Assembly: GCA_048772705.1 (NCBI GenBank)
Contig: JBLWGC010000007.1
Span: 1 to 58,358 of the forward strand
DNA: 58,358 nt
Direction: 5' to 3'
Source of the DNA: Leidyana gryllorum EB-2025a
Taxonomy: Eukaryota > Apicomplexa
Notes under the pieces: generated by a model
Database searches by the model: none
The model's input: the letters and a program-made list of their open reading frames with translations, nothing else
Told to the model about the DNA's origin: nothing
Shown here: positions 42,322 through 52,394 of the stretch, piece by piece
Position numbering within the stretch: position 1 is the first letter of the stretch
Layout: every line of letters begins with the position of its first letter
Program-made: the position numbers and the translations under genes

Positions 42322-44364
42322 ATGACGCTCCACCCTTTTCGGTCCACAGAGCTGACAGGGCCTGTTTGGGAGGTATCCGCACGGTTGGTTGCACCCAAGC
42401 TTGCCTACAGTTATGCATTACATGGCCCAATTCACCTGGCTAATCGGCTCACCACGCTGCTGACCAGCAATGAGACTGCCCGGACTGAGAGTTTTGCAGT
42501 GGCTTCGCCAAGTGAGGCTTGTCTGGCCTGCCGGATCTGTTTCTACCGAGATGCGTTGGTGGTAACAGCGGTATCGCATGAGCCTCGGCTCCTCCATCAT
42601 GCAGCCTGGGAGATGGCCTACGACCGTTTGGCAGTGCGATCCGGTGATGGACTGATGTTTGAGATCAGCGACCAGCCGCTCCCTCCGAACAGCGCCCCCC
42701 TGAGCACTCTGGAGTTGACGCCTGAGCACCGTACATCAACCCGCTTAACGTTTGACTTTACCTCGCTACTGAACGGTGCCGGTCAGTTGTCGCAAGCGCA
42801 AGCCTACCAGCAGCAGATCACAACTGCGGGGTCGGTCATCAACTTGACGGCTTTGAGACATCGAGCCCAGAGTGACCCGTTTTCAACGCCTCATCCTTTG
42901 CCATCTGTGAGCGCGACCAATAGTTCCGCCTCGACCGCTTCTCGACATGTTGTGTGGCAACAAACACCCCAGATGATGATTTATAATCCATCAACCGACG
43001 AAGAGAATGGAAATTGTACCAATCTGACTTGTGTCTTTCGATCGATATGGAGAGGGCTGGCCACCACCGCTTCTCCCACACGCACTCCGTTTCTGCGTCG
43101 GTATTCCGGCTACTCCACCACACTGTCGAGTATATCGTCACAGAACTCAGAGGCAACGTCGAATCAGACTGATTTGGGACCGTTCTCATATGAAAGTGAC
43201 AACTTCCTGGCCACCAGATGGAACCCCCCCACAGTCGACGAAGATGTTCTCGAATACCTCAAACCAAATCGGGGAGGTTTACTGCTACTATTCCCTTCCA
43301 AAGAAGCTCGCGACCTCTTCAACCTTCTGGTCAACGCTGTAATGAACCGTACAGTGGGTTTCTTTGAGTCAGTGGCACTTGCAGACCTCCGCAAGGTGGC
43401 AGAACTGGAAGCTGAACTGCAGAACGGCTCATCCGACAACACCGACAGTTGCAGACCCAATTCCCAACCTTCAGGCTCGCAGGCAACAGTCTGCAGCACG
43501 CCGCTCGTCAGCGGCCGTCATAATGACGCTGCTCCCGAAAGCCAATCGCATCTTAGGAACAACAACCCACCTGGCGCAGATGGCCAACATATGGCTCAAA
43601 TACGATCTTTGTGGCGAGATATGATCGATAACATACAGAGAATGGATGATGCACTCGGTCGACCTCCGCTCAGAGGACCTCCCGGAGACCCAACTGACTT
43701 TCTATTCCACAAGTGTTTGTTCCCTTCTCGACCAATGCGAACCGACCTTTCCAACCTGCCCTCCTTAGCTCGTTTTTCGTACTGGCTGGCCTTTGTACCC
43801 GTTCATCTCCTCCCAGAGTCAACCTCACCATCTCCAACTACAGCAGACTCTCCCATGACAACGACCAAAAACTGGGCGGGTATCGCTCGAGCATTCTGGG
43901 CCGAACGTGCCGCCCAGTTGCGAGAACACTCTGAATCCGTGGCCTCTCAGTCGCCTCCGACCCGCACCTCGCACCACAGTCCGATCTCACTCGCAGCCTC
44001 CTGGCCCCCACGCTCACATGCCACTTCGTCAGCTTCGGAATGCGCAATTTGCCTCTCTGCTTTCTCCAACCCTCTCGACATTGCTGCACGCTTCCCTACC
44101 TGTGTGCATTTCTTCCACCCAACCTGTCTGCTGGAATGGGTCGCCCATCAGCAAGCCAAAGCGCCACCTGCCAGTACTCCCGTCAGCCGACCATGGACGG
44201 CAAACGATCATGAAGGGCCCACGGCTATTCAATCGAGGGCAATCGCAGCCAGATTGGATCGCAGGCGGGCATTGACAGGAAGAAGCCCACCTGAGGCTTC
44301 TTCCACAATAGTTTCAGCTTTCCTGGTACACTGTCCAATCTGTCGCAGCCCCCACTGGAGCTGA
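42322..44364 (+). CDS. RING-H2 finger protein, probable E3 ubiquitin ligase
   Basis: 680 aa, single exon from ATG 42322. Residues 1-~560 carry no domain that I recognise, though a folded segment is likely (SEACLACRICFYRDALVV, then a hydrophobic GGLLLLFPSKEARDLFNLL stretch) between Ser/Thr/Asn-rich linkers. The C-terminus has a RING-H2 pattern: CAIC, then CVHFFHPTC, LEW and a final CPIC. 68 residues separate the sixth and seventh metal ligands, far more than usual. E2 binding is implied by the RING only. Divergent from DOP1; its stop is 21 bp from the convergent next gene. Confidence 0.7.
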   Translation: MTLHPFRSTELTGPVWEVSARLVAPKLAYSYALHGPIHLANRLTTLLTSNETARTESFAVASPSEACLACRICFYRDALVVTAVSHEPRLLHHAAWEMAYDRLAVRSGDGLMFEISDQPLPPNSAPLSTLELTPEHRTSTRLTFDFTSLLNGAGQLSQAQAYQQQITTAGSVINLTALRHRAQSDPFSTPHPLPSVSATNSSASTASRHVVWQQTPQMMIYNPSTDEENGNCTNLTCVFRSIWRGLATTASPTRTPFLRRYSGYSTTLSSISSQNSEATSNQTDLGPFSYESDNFLATRWNPPTVDEDVLEYLKPNRGGLLLLFPSKEARDLFNLLVNAVMNRTVGFFESVALADLRKVAELEAELQNGSSDNTDSCRPNSQPSGSQATVCSTPLVSGRHNDAAPESQSHLRNNNPPGADGQHMAQIRSLWRDMIDNIQRMDDALGRPPLRGPPGDPTDFLFHKCLFPSRPMRTDLSNLPSLARFSYWLAFVPVHLLPESTSPSPTTADSPMTTTKNWAGIARAFWAERAAQLREHSESVASQSPPTRTSHHSPISLAASWPPRSHATSSASECAICLSAFSNPLDIAARFPTCVHFFHPTCLLEWVAHQQAKAPPASTPVSRPWTANDHEGPTAIQSRAIAARLDRRRALTGRSPPEASSTIVSAFLVHCPICRSPHWS

Positions 44365-44385
44365 CTAAATGACTAGAACTAAAAT

Positions 44386-44772
44386 TCAAGCTGTTGCAGT
44401 GCTTCGAGTAACCGGTATCAAGGTATAATCCACGGTCAGAATTTGATCTGTGCTTGGTGATGGCCTGGGAGTAGAATCTTCAGGTTCCATGGGACGGCAA
44501 ATATCGCTATGGGTAGTGGTTACGCAGTCCAACAATGAACAAATGCCGTTAAACAAACAATTGTCAGGTTCCGGGTCGTAGGGACGGAGTTTGTAGTCCA
44601 AACAATAAGTCTCGCAAACTATAAGTTCGGTGGGCGGAATAGCTTCTATACCCATCCGACACTGGGCGACTGTACCCTCCAGAGTTCCACTGGGGCATAA
44701 AGGGCCAATACGGGACGTGGATCCTCCAACGGAAAGTACACTAATAGCAATAAAGGTGTAAGGGAATCTCAT
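44386..44772 (-). CDS. Small secreted cysteine-rich protein
   Basis: 128 aa from the ATG at 44770-44772, chosen because it opens a signal peptide (MRFPYTFIAISVLSVGG); the open frame reaches 44835. The mature part has eight cysteines, including VCETYC and NCLFNGIC, so about four disulfides are likely, followed by a Pro/Ser/Thr tail. No family recognised. Located between the RING gene (convergent) and SWR1 (same strand, upstream). Confidence 0.55.
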   Translation of the reverse strand: MRFPYTFIAISVLSVGGSTSRIGPLCPSGTLEGTVAQCRMGIEAIPPTELIVCETYCLDYKLRPYDPEPDNCLFNGICSLLDCVTTTHSDICRPMEPEDSTPRPSPSTDQILTVDYTLIPVTRSTATA

Positions 44773-44913
44773 TTTCGAGGCACACGATGTGGTGTGATGA
44801 TAGAGCACCTTCCAAAGTGACTGTGTCTTTTTCACGATCAGACCTTTTGTCTAAAGTACAGTGTTCCCGTCTCCTCGCGGCTGCACACACGAATCTACAC
44901 ACACGTATCTAAG

Positions 44914-47900
44914 CTATCTATTCACTAAGTTGTGCAGTTCCATTTCCATTTGTCTAGTTCTAGCGCTTTCTTCTATAAAGCGAATGGCACGGGCAACGTC
45001 GGGGGTGACCATAATGTCCCCCGCCATGTCATCTATATGAATCTTCACTTCCCCTCCTCTTTCCAGTATTTGCTCATCCAAGGCTGTAGTTGTGGTATCA
45101 TCTGCGGAAAGCCGGCGACCTGGAGGAGACTGAGCACCGAATTCTTCTTTGAACATCTCGAGATCGTGGGCCAGCTCATTGCGAGTAGACTTGGCGAGAA
45201 CAACGTCCTCGACATCCTCGACTTGGGCGAGTATACTGTCGAACTCTGTGTCAGCTGCCTGGAGCTCGGCTTCAATGTTTGCCTCGCCTTCCTCCATTCC
45301 TCGCAACATCAGATCACTGGCAGCGGTGCGATCGTGCAGAACGCGGGTGGCATACAGGTCATCTGTGCTGTCCATCTGCAGGCGGAAGGGGTGAGTTCGA
45401 TCACTTCCAGAGAGTGTCAATACTTACGGTGAAAAGGAGGTTCCGAATATCATCGTCCGATTTGAGAAGACTGGCGTCGTATCGACTCTTATCCACCACC
45501 ATGTCATCGAGAAGTCTTTTCTGGAGCTGTTTTCGCCAAATGTTCTCCTCGATGGTGGCCTCATTGATGAAACGGTAAATGTGGACGTCACGAGTCTGAC
45601 CGAGTCTGTGACATCTGTCCATAGCCTGACGATCCATTGCGGGATTCCAATCAGTGTCGTAGAAGATAACGATGCTCGCGCTCGTCAAATTGATTCCGAC
45701 ACCGCCAGCCCGGGTACTCGCAATGAATGCGAGAATCCGGGTGTCGTTGTTGAATCTGTCAACAAGTTGTTGCCTGTGTTCTGGTCGGGTGGATCCACTG
45801 AGTCTGACGTATATGAGGCCATAATAAGCGAGATATTTCTCCAGGATGTCGAGCATTCGAGACATTTGGGTGAAGATGATGACTTTGAGGCCTTCCATCT
45901 TGGCCCTCAAAAGGATGGGGGTGAGGGCTAAGAGTTTGCCACTGTCATGTTCTATCATTGAGCTCGGGGGCAGAATGATTTCCGATCGGCACTTCCAGTC
46001 CCACTCCGCATTGGAGATCCTGTCGAACAAAATCTCCCGTCGGAGGCTTTCGTACTGCCCGAAGAAGGCTCGGAGTTTGTTATAGCCTCCCTGCCCCGTG
46101 AGAGTGGTTTTGGGGCCGAGAGGCATTACTTTGAACACTCGGAGCAGTTGGAGCAGTTGGGCAGCTCTCCGTATATGCGGGAAGACTTTGTCTGAGTGGT
46201 CAGGAAGGTACTTGCGGCATATTGAGGTCCAGTGGGTAGTCTGGTATATATCAGATTCGAAGTAACGGTTGGGGTTACGGCAATCGAAGGGTGCTTGAGA
46301 AGCAGTGAGATAGAGAGATGTCGGGTGGGTATTGGCAGATCCGAGTGGTCTGCGGGATACCTCGGAGCACATGACGTCATGGGTGTCTGAGTTGGCGACA
46401 GTGTGTCTCCGTCTCTCCCTGACTTCGGTGAGAACGAGATCGACGAGACGAGGGGATACCCATCGAGAGCTCTGACAGGTGTGCCACATTTGTCTGTGAT
46501 TGTTGGCGAGAACGACGGTCGATTGGCGTTGTTGGGCGGCAATATCTTCGGCTTCTCTGACTTGGCAGATCCATGGGTCGTTGAGGAGGAGAGAGTTGAA
46601 GAGATCCTCATGTTGCCATTTGGACTTGAGACGACGACGAGCGTTTATGTAAGTGTCTTCTCGTGTCTCCGGGTCGAGACTGGAGTAGAGCGCCTTGCGA
46701 CGTTGCAGAATGCGGTCGGGGGGAGTGATGCCGGTGAGAGTGACGGTGTCAAGAGAGGTGGCGATGGATAGCTGACGAGCAGTGCTCGCGGTGTCATTGT
46801 CTGGGGCGAGTGCAGAATTGACTCCGAGGTTGAATATGACCATAGCGGGTTCCGTGAGATGTGTGTTGAGATCTTCGACCGATCGATTGGTTCGGCAGTC
46901 TGACCAGAGATTGAGCCAATGAGGGAATTTGGCTTCGACTCGGATTGCATCGTCACAGACGGGAGCCATAACCTGCGTGTCCTCGACCAAGTCTGGATGG
47001 TTACAGACCTTCCGAAGCTGCATGAGGATATTCATTACGGCGAGTTGGTTGGTGTTGGCAGCACCACCACTCTGGCCATCGGTGGGCGTGGAGTCGTCGC
47101 CGAAGGTTTGGTCACTCAATGTGATATACTCGTCATATATATAGCGTTGGCGTTTAGTGAGTTTGCATTTGACGACGTGTTCGATCTTGCTGGGCATTTG
47201 ATTCTCGACGTCTTTCTTGAGTCGGCGAAGAATGAAGGGCTTTATGATTCGATAAAGTCCTTTGATTACACTAATGTTCTCCGGCAACGCCGACTTGCCG
47301 CCCTTGTCGATGGCCCCGAGTATTGGGTCGTTGAAGAGTATTTCCCATTCTTCATGTGAGCCAAATACTTCTGGCATTAAGAAGTAAAGGAGAGACCAAA
47401 GTTCCATCAAATTGTTCTGCAGCGGGGTACCGGTCAGAAGGAGGCGCTTTTCACTATTGAAAGTCAATAGCGTTTGCCACTTTTGACTTTGAGCGTTCTT
47501 CAAATTATGAGCTTCATCCAGAATCAGATAATACCATCCCAAACGCTTCAACATGAGTGCATCTTGCAGCGCTATTGTGTACGACGTGATGCACACATTG
47601 AACATAAAAGGTGTTTGCCACCCCACTCGTTTCTTCTCTCTCTCCTTCTTGGTGCCCATATATACTAAAGTCTTGAATCCGGGCAGGAACTTCCGAAATT
47701 CAGCCTCCCAATTCAACAAAACAGATGTTGGAACAATCACCAGGTGGGGACCCCAGATACCACGCTCACTCGCGAGATAACTCAGAATCGATATACTCTG
47801 AAGGGTCTTCCCCAAACCCATCTCGTCTGCCAATATTCCATTTATATCGCAATCGTGAAGGTTCAATAACCATTGGAAACCACTGACTTGATAGCGACGC

Positions 47901-49869
47901 AGATTCGCTCGCAATAAAGGACTGACTTGATACTTTGTTGCTGCTGAACTCGTTGTCGCCGTCATCTCCGGAGAAGAAGAAGAAGTCGCACACTTCCGTA
48001 TCGACTCTGTCTTGGCGGCTTTCCCAGACCCTCCGCGGCCAGAACTCTTCCTACGCTTCTTTGCAGCATTCAAACTCGCCTCACCTCCACCACGCTCCTC
48101 GGGACTGCCATCAGATGTACAGTATCTCCGCCGTCTCTTCCCTCTCCGGCGCTCGGGACCCTCCTTCGTGCTTCCCCAGGGCCGCTCTTCCGACTCCACA
48201 GGTCCATCTGCTTCTCCCTTTATCGACGGAGAATCCCCAGAGGAGTCTCGGAGCACCGCCTTCTCCACTTCAATGAACGTCTCTATGCCAAAGGAGGATG
48301 CACGACGCGGCCGATGACTACCGGGACACTCATCCTTGACCACTGGGGAGCAAATGTCGGGTTGTCGGGGCTCATTTTTCACCCCGGCCATCCCCGTCTC
48401 GGGCTGTCCGCTGTCGACCTCAGCAACGCCCACAGTCTCGCTGCTGGGAGAAGTGGCTGTCGTTTGTCCCAGAAGCGCGCGGCGGATGCGAGCGCGTCTC
48501 CGACTCTTCTTGGACCTTTGCTGCTGTTGGGTGTCGTCATCATCATCATCCGGGGGCTCTCGTTTACGTTTGTTGCGACTCTCAGCGGTCGCGGCGGATG
48601 CCCGCTTAGCCTTTTCTTCTTCCATCATCTTCTGTTCTTGCATTGTGATTCGTCGCAAGAGCTCTTCGATATCCATAGTGCTCTCCTCTTTCAACTGAGC
48701 GACTTCATCGACAAACTCATCTTCGTCGCTCGCCTCCCTTTCAGCTTTGTCCATCGCTTCTTCGAGTTCAACGTCCTCGTCTTCCTGCTGTGACCAGTCG
48801 CTGCTGTTCTGATACTCCTCGTCCTCGTCGTCACCCTCCTCTGGGCCTTGACTCCCATTTGGGTCATCGCCTGCCGTTAGAGCTTTGAGTAAGCGACGAT
48901 TCTCAGCCAATTTCTCGGCGAGTTTGGCAGCGTAGCGTTCGGCTCGGCGGACAAAAGCCATTTGTTTCTGTAATCGGTCAGCGGCCAGAATCTGACGGAG
49001 TTCTGAGCGATATCGTCTGAGCGCGATCGAGGAAGCCAACTTCCAGAACTGTTGGAATGTTGTGGCAACGAGCTTGGCTGTCTGCTGCCTTCGCTTCTGC
49101 AACGCCTTCTCCTCCTTCTCGGCCCGAGTAGAAACTACCTCTCTCCATTTGGCCGCCGAGGCAGCGACAAGGCGCACGGACTTTTGTTGAGCCTTCCGGT
49201 GGGCACTCATTTCGTCAACTGTGGCCATCGCGTCCACCACCAACTGGTCTGTGGCACATCCGTAGTTGTAAAAGTCCGTACTTCTGCTGGTGAGTGGCTG
49301 ATTGACGAGATCATCTGACAGACCTCCGACCGATAGTTGCGAAGTCTGGGACCTAAGGGCAGTAGAGTCAGTCGTTGGGGCAATGCACAGTTTCAAGCGA
49401 CGCACTTTAGTAGGATGGCCCGGCTTCCAGCGCCTTTAGCGGCTTTTCTACTGCTTTGTGTGGGTGTGGCGGCAGTGTTATTGAGTGTGTGTGCCGTGGC
49501 GGGCGTGGTGCCAACAGCTTTTTTAAGGTGTTTGACAGCATTTCGCACAACATTCAGACGATTATCCGGTTTGGGGAAACAGTGTTGATACACAACGCTG
49601 CACGGCGAATTGGGTGCCACCAACAATGCTTCTTGAAGATAGGTGACCACTCGGAAGAAGTTGCTGTCCGCTACCAGACTGTCGGAATAATGATAGTCTT
49701 TCAATACAGGGGGCGGTAGAGAATAATCTACCAGACAGTCATATGCGTCGAGTAACCAACTTGGACTCGCTCCTGCACCTTCTTGACTGAAACGTCGCGC
49801 CAACTCCACAACCCGTTCCACCAGACTTTCGTCATCCAATAAAGCCAGACGAACACTTCCACCACGCAT
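44914..49869 (-). CDS. SRCAP: SWR1/SRCAP/Domino-type chromatin remodelling ATPase
   Basis: Three exons: 49869-49406, 49352-45428 and 45375-44914, giving 1,616 aa (yeast Swr1 1,514) with exact phase. The ATPase exchanges H2A-H2B for H2A.Z-H2B in nucleosomes. An HSA domain (~200-290, rich in QK, AAKW and FWKLASS) binds actin-related proteins. Acidic and basic linkers follow. The Snf2 core starts at RYQVSGFQWLLNLHDCDING with ADEMGLGKT, LILDEAHNLKN and LLTGTPLQNN. The long lobe-2 insertion (~250 residues) is the SWR1/INO80 hallmark, and sequence such as GWQTPFMFNVCITSY points to SWR1/SRCAP. Lobe 2 ends with FNNDTRILAFIASTRAGG and RCHRLGQTRDVHIYR. The DEAH box differs from the usual DEAQ of SRCAP. 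Start codon: first in-frame ATG after an upstream stop. Confidence 0.92.
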
Positions 49870-49910
49870 CCATTGACCGACTAATTGTTTGAAAAATAAA
49901 TCAATTTGAT
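49870..49910. promoter_or_regulatory. Divergent promoter SWR1/PI-PLC
   Basis: 41 bp between opposing start codons, AT-rich (GAAAAATAAATC). Inferred from spacing. Confidence 0.45.
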
Positions 49911-51776
49911 ATGACGGGACGAGATGAGCCCCGGCCACGCCACCAAGTTTCTATGCATTTAGGCAAACGCCACCAACTCACTGCGAACTGGTTCTCTGAG
50001 AACCTACTGAAAACTGCACCTGAATGGCGCCTTATTGATGTGCTTTGGCCTGGCACGCATAATAGTGGCAGCTACAATATCGGCGGAGTCATTGGAAGAT
50101 GGGCCAAATGCCAATGTATTTCTATCAAGGACCAGCTTCAAATGGGCATCCGTTTCTTCGACCTAAGAATATGTGACGATGTCTACAAGAATGGGGGCAG
50201 TGCCAACAACTCTCCAGCCAACACGAACAACACCAATAGACAACACATAGTGACCACTCCCAAACTCACCAAGAACCCCTCCTCCACCCGCACTGGATAT
50301 AAACGTTCTACCACACGGGAATCAGCCGCCGCCCCCTCCACGGCAAATCCCCAACCCATATACATCAGTCATCGATATCCGTCTGTGAAGCTCGAAGCTG
50401 TTCTAAACGATATGTTCACCTTCCTACTCACACAGAAACAAGAGATCATATTGATCCGAATCGAACCTGATTATGATCGAAAACTATCTTCCTCGGGAAT
50501 TGATACACTCGATCAGATGCTCAGTGAAAGATTTGGACATCTCATGGTCGATCAAGAAATGGCACGCACTCTAACTATCTCCCAGCTCGTTGCTAGTAAC
50601 AAACGATTTGTACTCATGCCACGGAACCTCCCAATGCTCAACTGCTGCCCAAATCCATGCCGAATTCTTCCAAGCTGGTACGATACACGAGCCGATTCCT
50701 TCGCTAAGCTCTGTCTGGAAGTCAAATCATATATATCTTTCCGTCTCCCGCGAATCAAAGACGACGGCGTCTCCTTCGCCCAACTGGAACTCCTTGTCAC
50801 TCCCAACTCCAAAGTCATCATGAACAATCTACACTCGTCACTCAAGAGGATATCCGCCGCCGTCAAACCATATCTATATCAACCTGGAGGCTTCCTCACT
50901 CAGGTAAACCAGGCTGGCACCGGTCTTCCAGCTGAAGACCATACTCCTCCTCCACCGCAAGGAGGAGTCTTCGAGACGGCCATGAAGAGGATGGAAATGT
51001 CATCCCCCCCTGCGAAACCACCCTCTGTTGTTAATCTTTTCCGTCGCGTGAATTGCATCACCATCGATTTCGCCGACCTTGAGTTCGTCCAGGGAGTTGC
51101 TGCACTCAACCTGCAAAGGGCCTTGTGCGCTGCCAGCGCCGCCCCCAAAAGGACTGCTAAGAAGACGCTGACAACGACATCGCCGCCTGCAGTCACCAAG
51201 CTATGCTCACTGCCTCAACCAACAGTACGTGACATTGAACCCTCTTCCTGGATCAGTCCATCGGGTGTCCCACCCTCACAATTGAGCTATAAATCAAAAC
51301 AAGCAGCCACAACAGTACATGCACAGGTAACAACACCTCCTTTGCCCCCATTGGCACCAAGTCCGCTCATGGGGGCTTCCATAAAACAGCGTGGCATGCC
51401 CTCTCTGGACAAACGAACCACACGATCTCCGTCGCTGTCTGATCCGATTCGAGCTGGTGGTGGTGGTCCATTCATGCGAGCAAGAACCCTAGGTGGCCCC
51501 AAGGAGCAGCCTGGTTCGCCGTCAACTGAAACACCTGTTCGAGCCCGCATACCCAGGCACAATAGTCTGGACACGTCTTCCAAAACCATGGAGGACTATA
51601 GATGCGGTGGCCGAAGACAATCGTCATGTGCTGCCAAGCCTCCAGTCTTTCCTTTCTCTCCAGACGGATCTGAAGCGCGCTCATCCGGGAGCAGCTCGTC
51701 TTCAATCCAACGAATGTTCCGAAAGATTCATGGCGTCTTCCACCGCCGCCACTCGCCCAGTAAGAGGCCCGCCTGA
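49911..51776 (+). CDS. PLCXD-like PI-PLC X-domain protein
   Basis: 621 aa, single exon (an ATG at 49953 is an alternative start). PI-specific phospholipase C X domain: the catalytic His sits in VLWPGTHNSGSYNIGG (His50), then QLQMGIRFFDLRIC, a ~55-residue polar insertion, YISHRYPSVKLEAVL with the second catalytic His (~153), and EIILIRIEPDYD. No Y, C2 or PH domain, as in PLCXD proteins. The C-terminal ~200 residues are Pro/Ser-rich and basic, ending MFRKIHGVFHRRHSPSK, perhaps for membrane binding. The role is phosphoinositide hydrolysis or binding, by homology. Its last 75 bases overlap the next minus-strand gene. Confidence 0.85.
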   Translation: MTGRDEPRPRHQVSMHLGKRHQLTANWFSENLLKTAPEWRLIDVLWPGTHNSGSYNIGGVIGRWAKCQCISIKDQLQMGIRFFDLRICDDVYKNGGSANNSPANTNNTNRQHIVTTPKLTKNPSSTRTGYKRSTTRESAAAPSTANPQPIYISHRYPSVKLEAVLNDMFTFLLTQKQEIILIRIEPDYDRKLSSSGIDTLDQMLSERFGHLMVDQEMARTLTISQLVASNKRFVLMPRNLPMLNCCPNPCRILPSWYDTRADSFAKLCLEVKSYISFRLPRIKDDGVSFAQLELLVTPNSKVIMNNLHSSLKRISAAVKPYLYQPGGFLTQVNQAGTGLPAEDHTPPPPQGGVFETAMKRMEMSSPPAKPPSVVNLFRRVNCITIDFADLEFVQGVAALNLQRALCAASAAPKRTAKKTLTTTSPPAVTKLCSLPQPTVRDIEPSSWISPSGVPPSQLSYKSKQAATTVHAQVTTPPLPPLAPSPLMGASIKQRGMPSLDKRTTRSPSLSDPIRAGGGGPFMRARTLGGPKEQPGSPSTETPVRARIPRHNSLDTSSKTMEDYRCGGRRQSSCAAKPPVFPFSPDGSEARSSGSSSSSIQRMFRKIHGVFHRRHSPSKRPA

Positions 51777-52249
51777 TGCATCGCCATCCATGTCCTCGGA
51801 CATTTTGAGCACGTCCAGGACACGTTCCAGTGCGACTCTGACGGGCTCACTGTCCAACGGATCGAATGCAGCCTCATTGGCAGAAGGTGGCTCGTGACCT
51901 CGCTGCTGCATAAAGCGGACTGGCTGATCGATAGCTTTTGCGTCTATAACTATATTCCCAGCGTCGGCGAAGAAATTGGTTCTTGGGAACTCTGAGGATT
52001 TCATGTCATAAAGCAGGAGTTTTTTCCTGTACCTGGAAGGTTTATTCCGGCTGCGTATGGAAAGGTGCGGTGGTACTCCCAGAAGTCGTCAACGGCTTTG
52101 TCCACCGCCTGGTTGATCGCATCTATCAGCGTGTCCAGTGCCACGCGACCAATCTTAACATCTATGCAACGATACGGGCAATTCAAGACAGTGCTGTGGC
52201 TCACGTTTCGAAGGAAGCATCCGCAGGAAGACCCGATGAAAATCATCAT
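51702..52249 (-). CDS. Hypothetical protein, two exons
   Basis: Exons 52249-52033 and 51991-51702, with a 41-nt intron (GTACAG...TCAG), giving 168 aa with exact phase. The N-terminus has five Cys within 30 residues (SSCGCFLRN, NCPYRC). A helical stretch follows (LDTLIDAINQAVDKAVDDFW), then an acidic helical tail (VRVALERVLDVLKMSED). No family recognised. Its 3' coding end overlaps the PI-PLC gene in antisense (51702-51776). It could alternatively be 3' exons of an isoform of the prominin-like gene, but that gene already has a complete end 145 bp upstream. Confidence 0.5.
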
Positions 52250-52394
52250 TATCTGCCTCCAAGCTGTCAGTGGCTATCTGCAGCACTTGGTGTCAGAGAC
52301 TAGCTGGGTTTGTGCGTGGCCTACCTGGGCTGATGCAGTTGTTAGCAGAAGAATGGTTGACCAGCACAACATCGAGCACACACGTGTGTACCTC

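Noticed and set aside
51702-52249. C-terminal exons of the prominin-like gene
   Set aside because: The prominin-like frame already closes after TM5 at 52395; no phase-compatible junction was needed.
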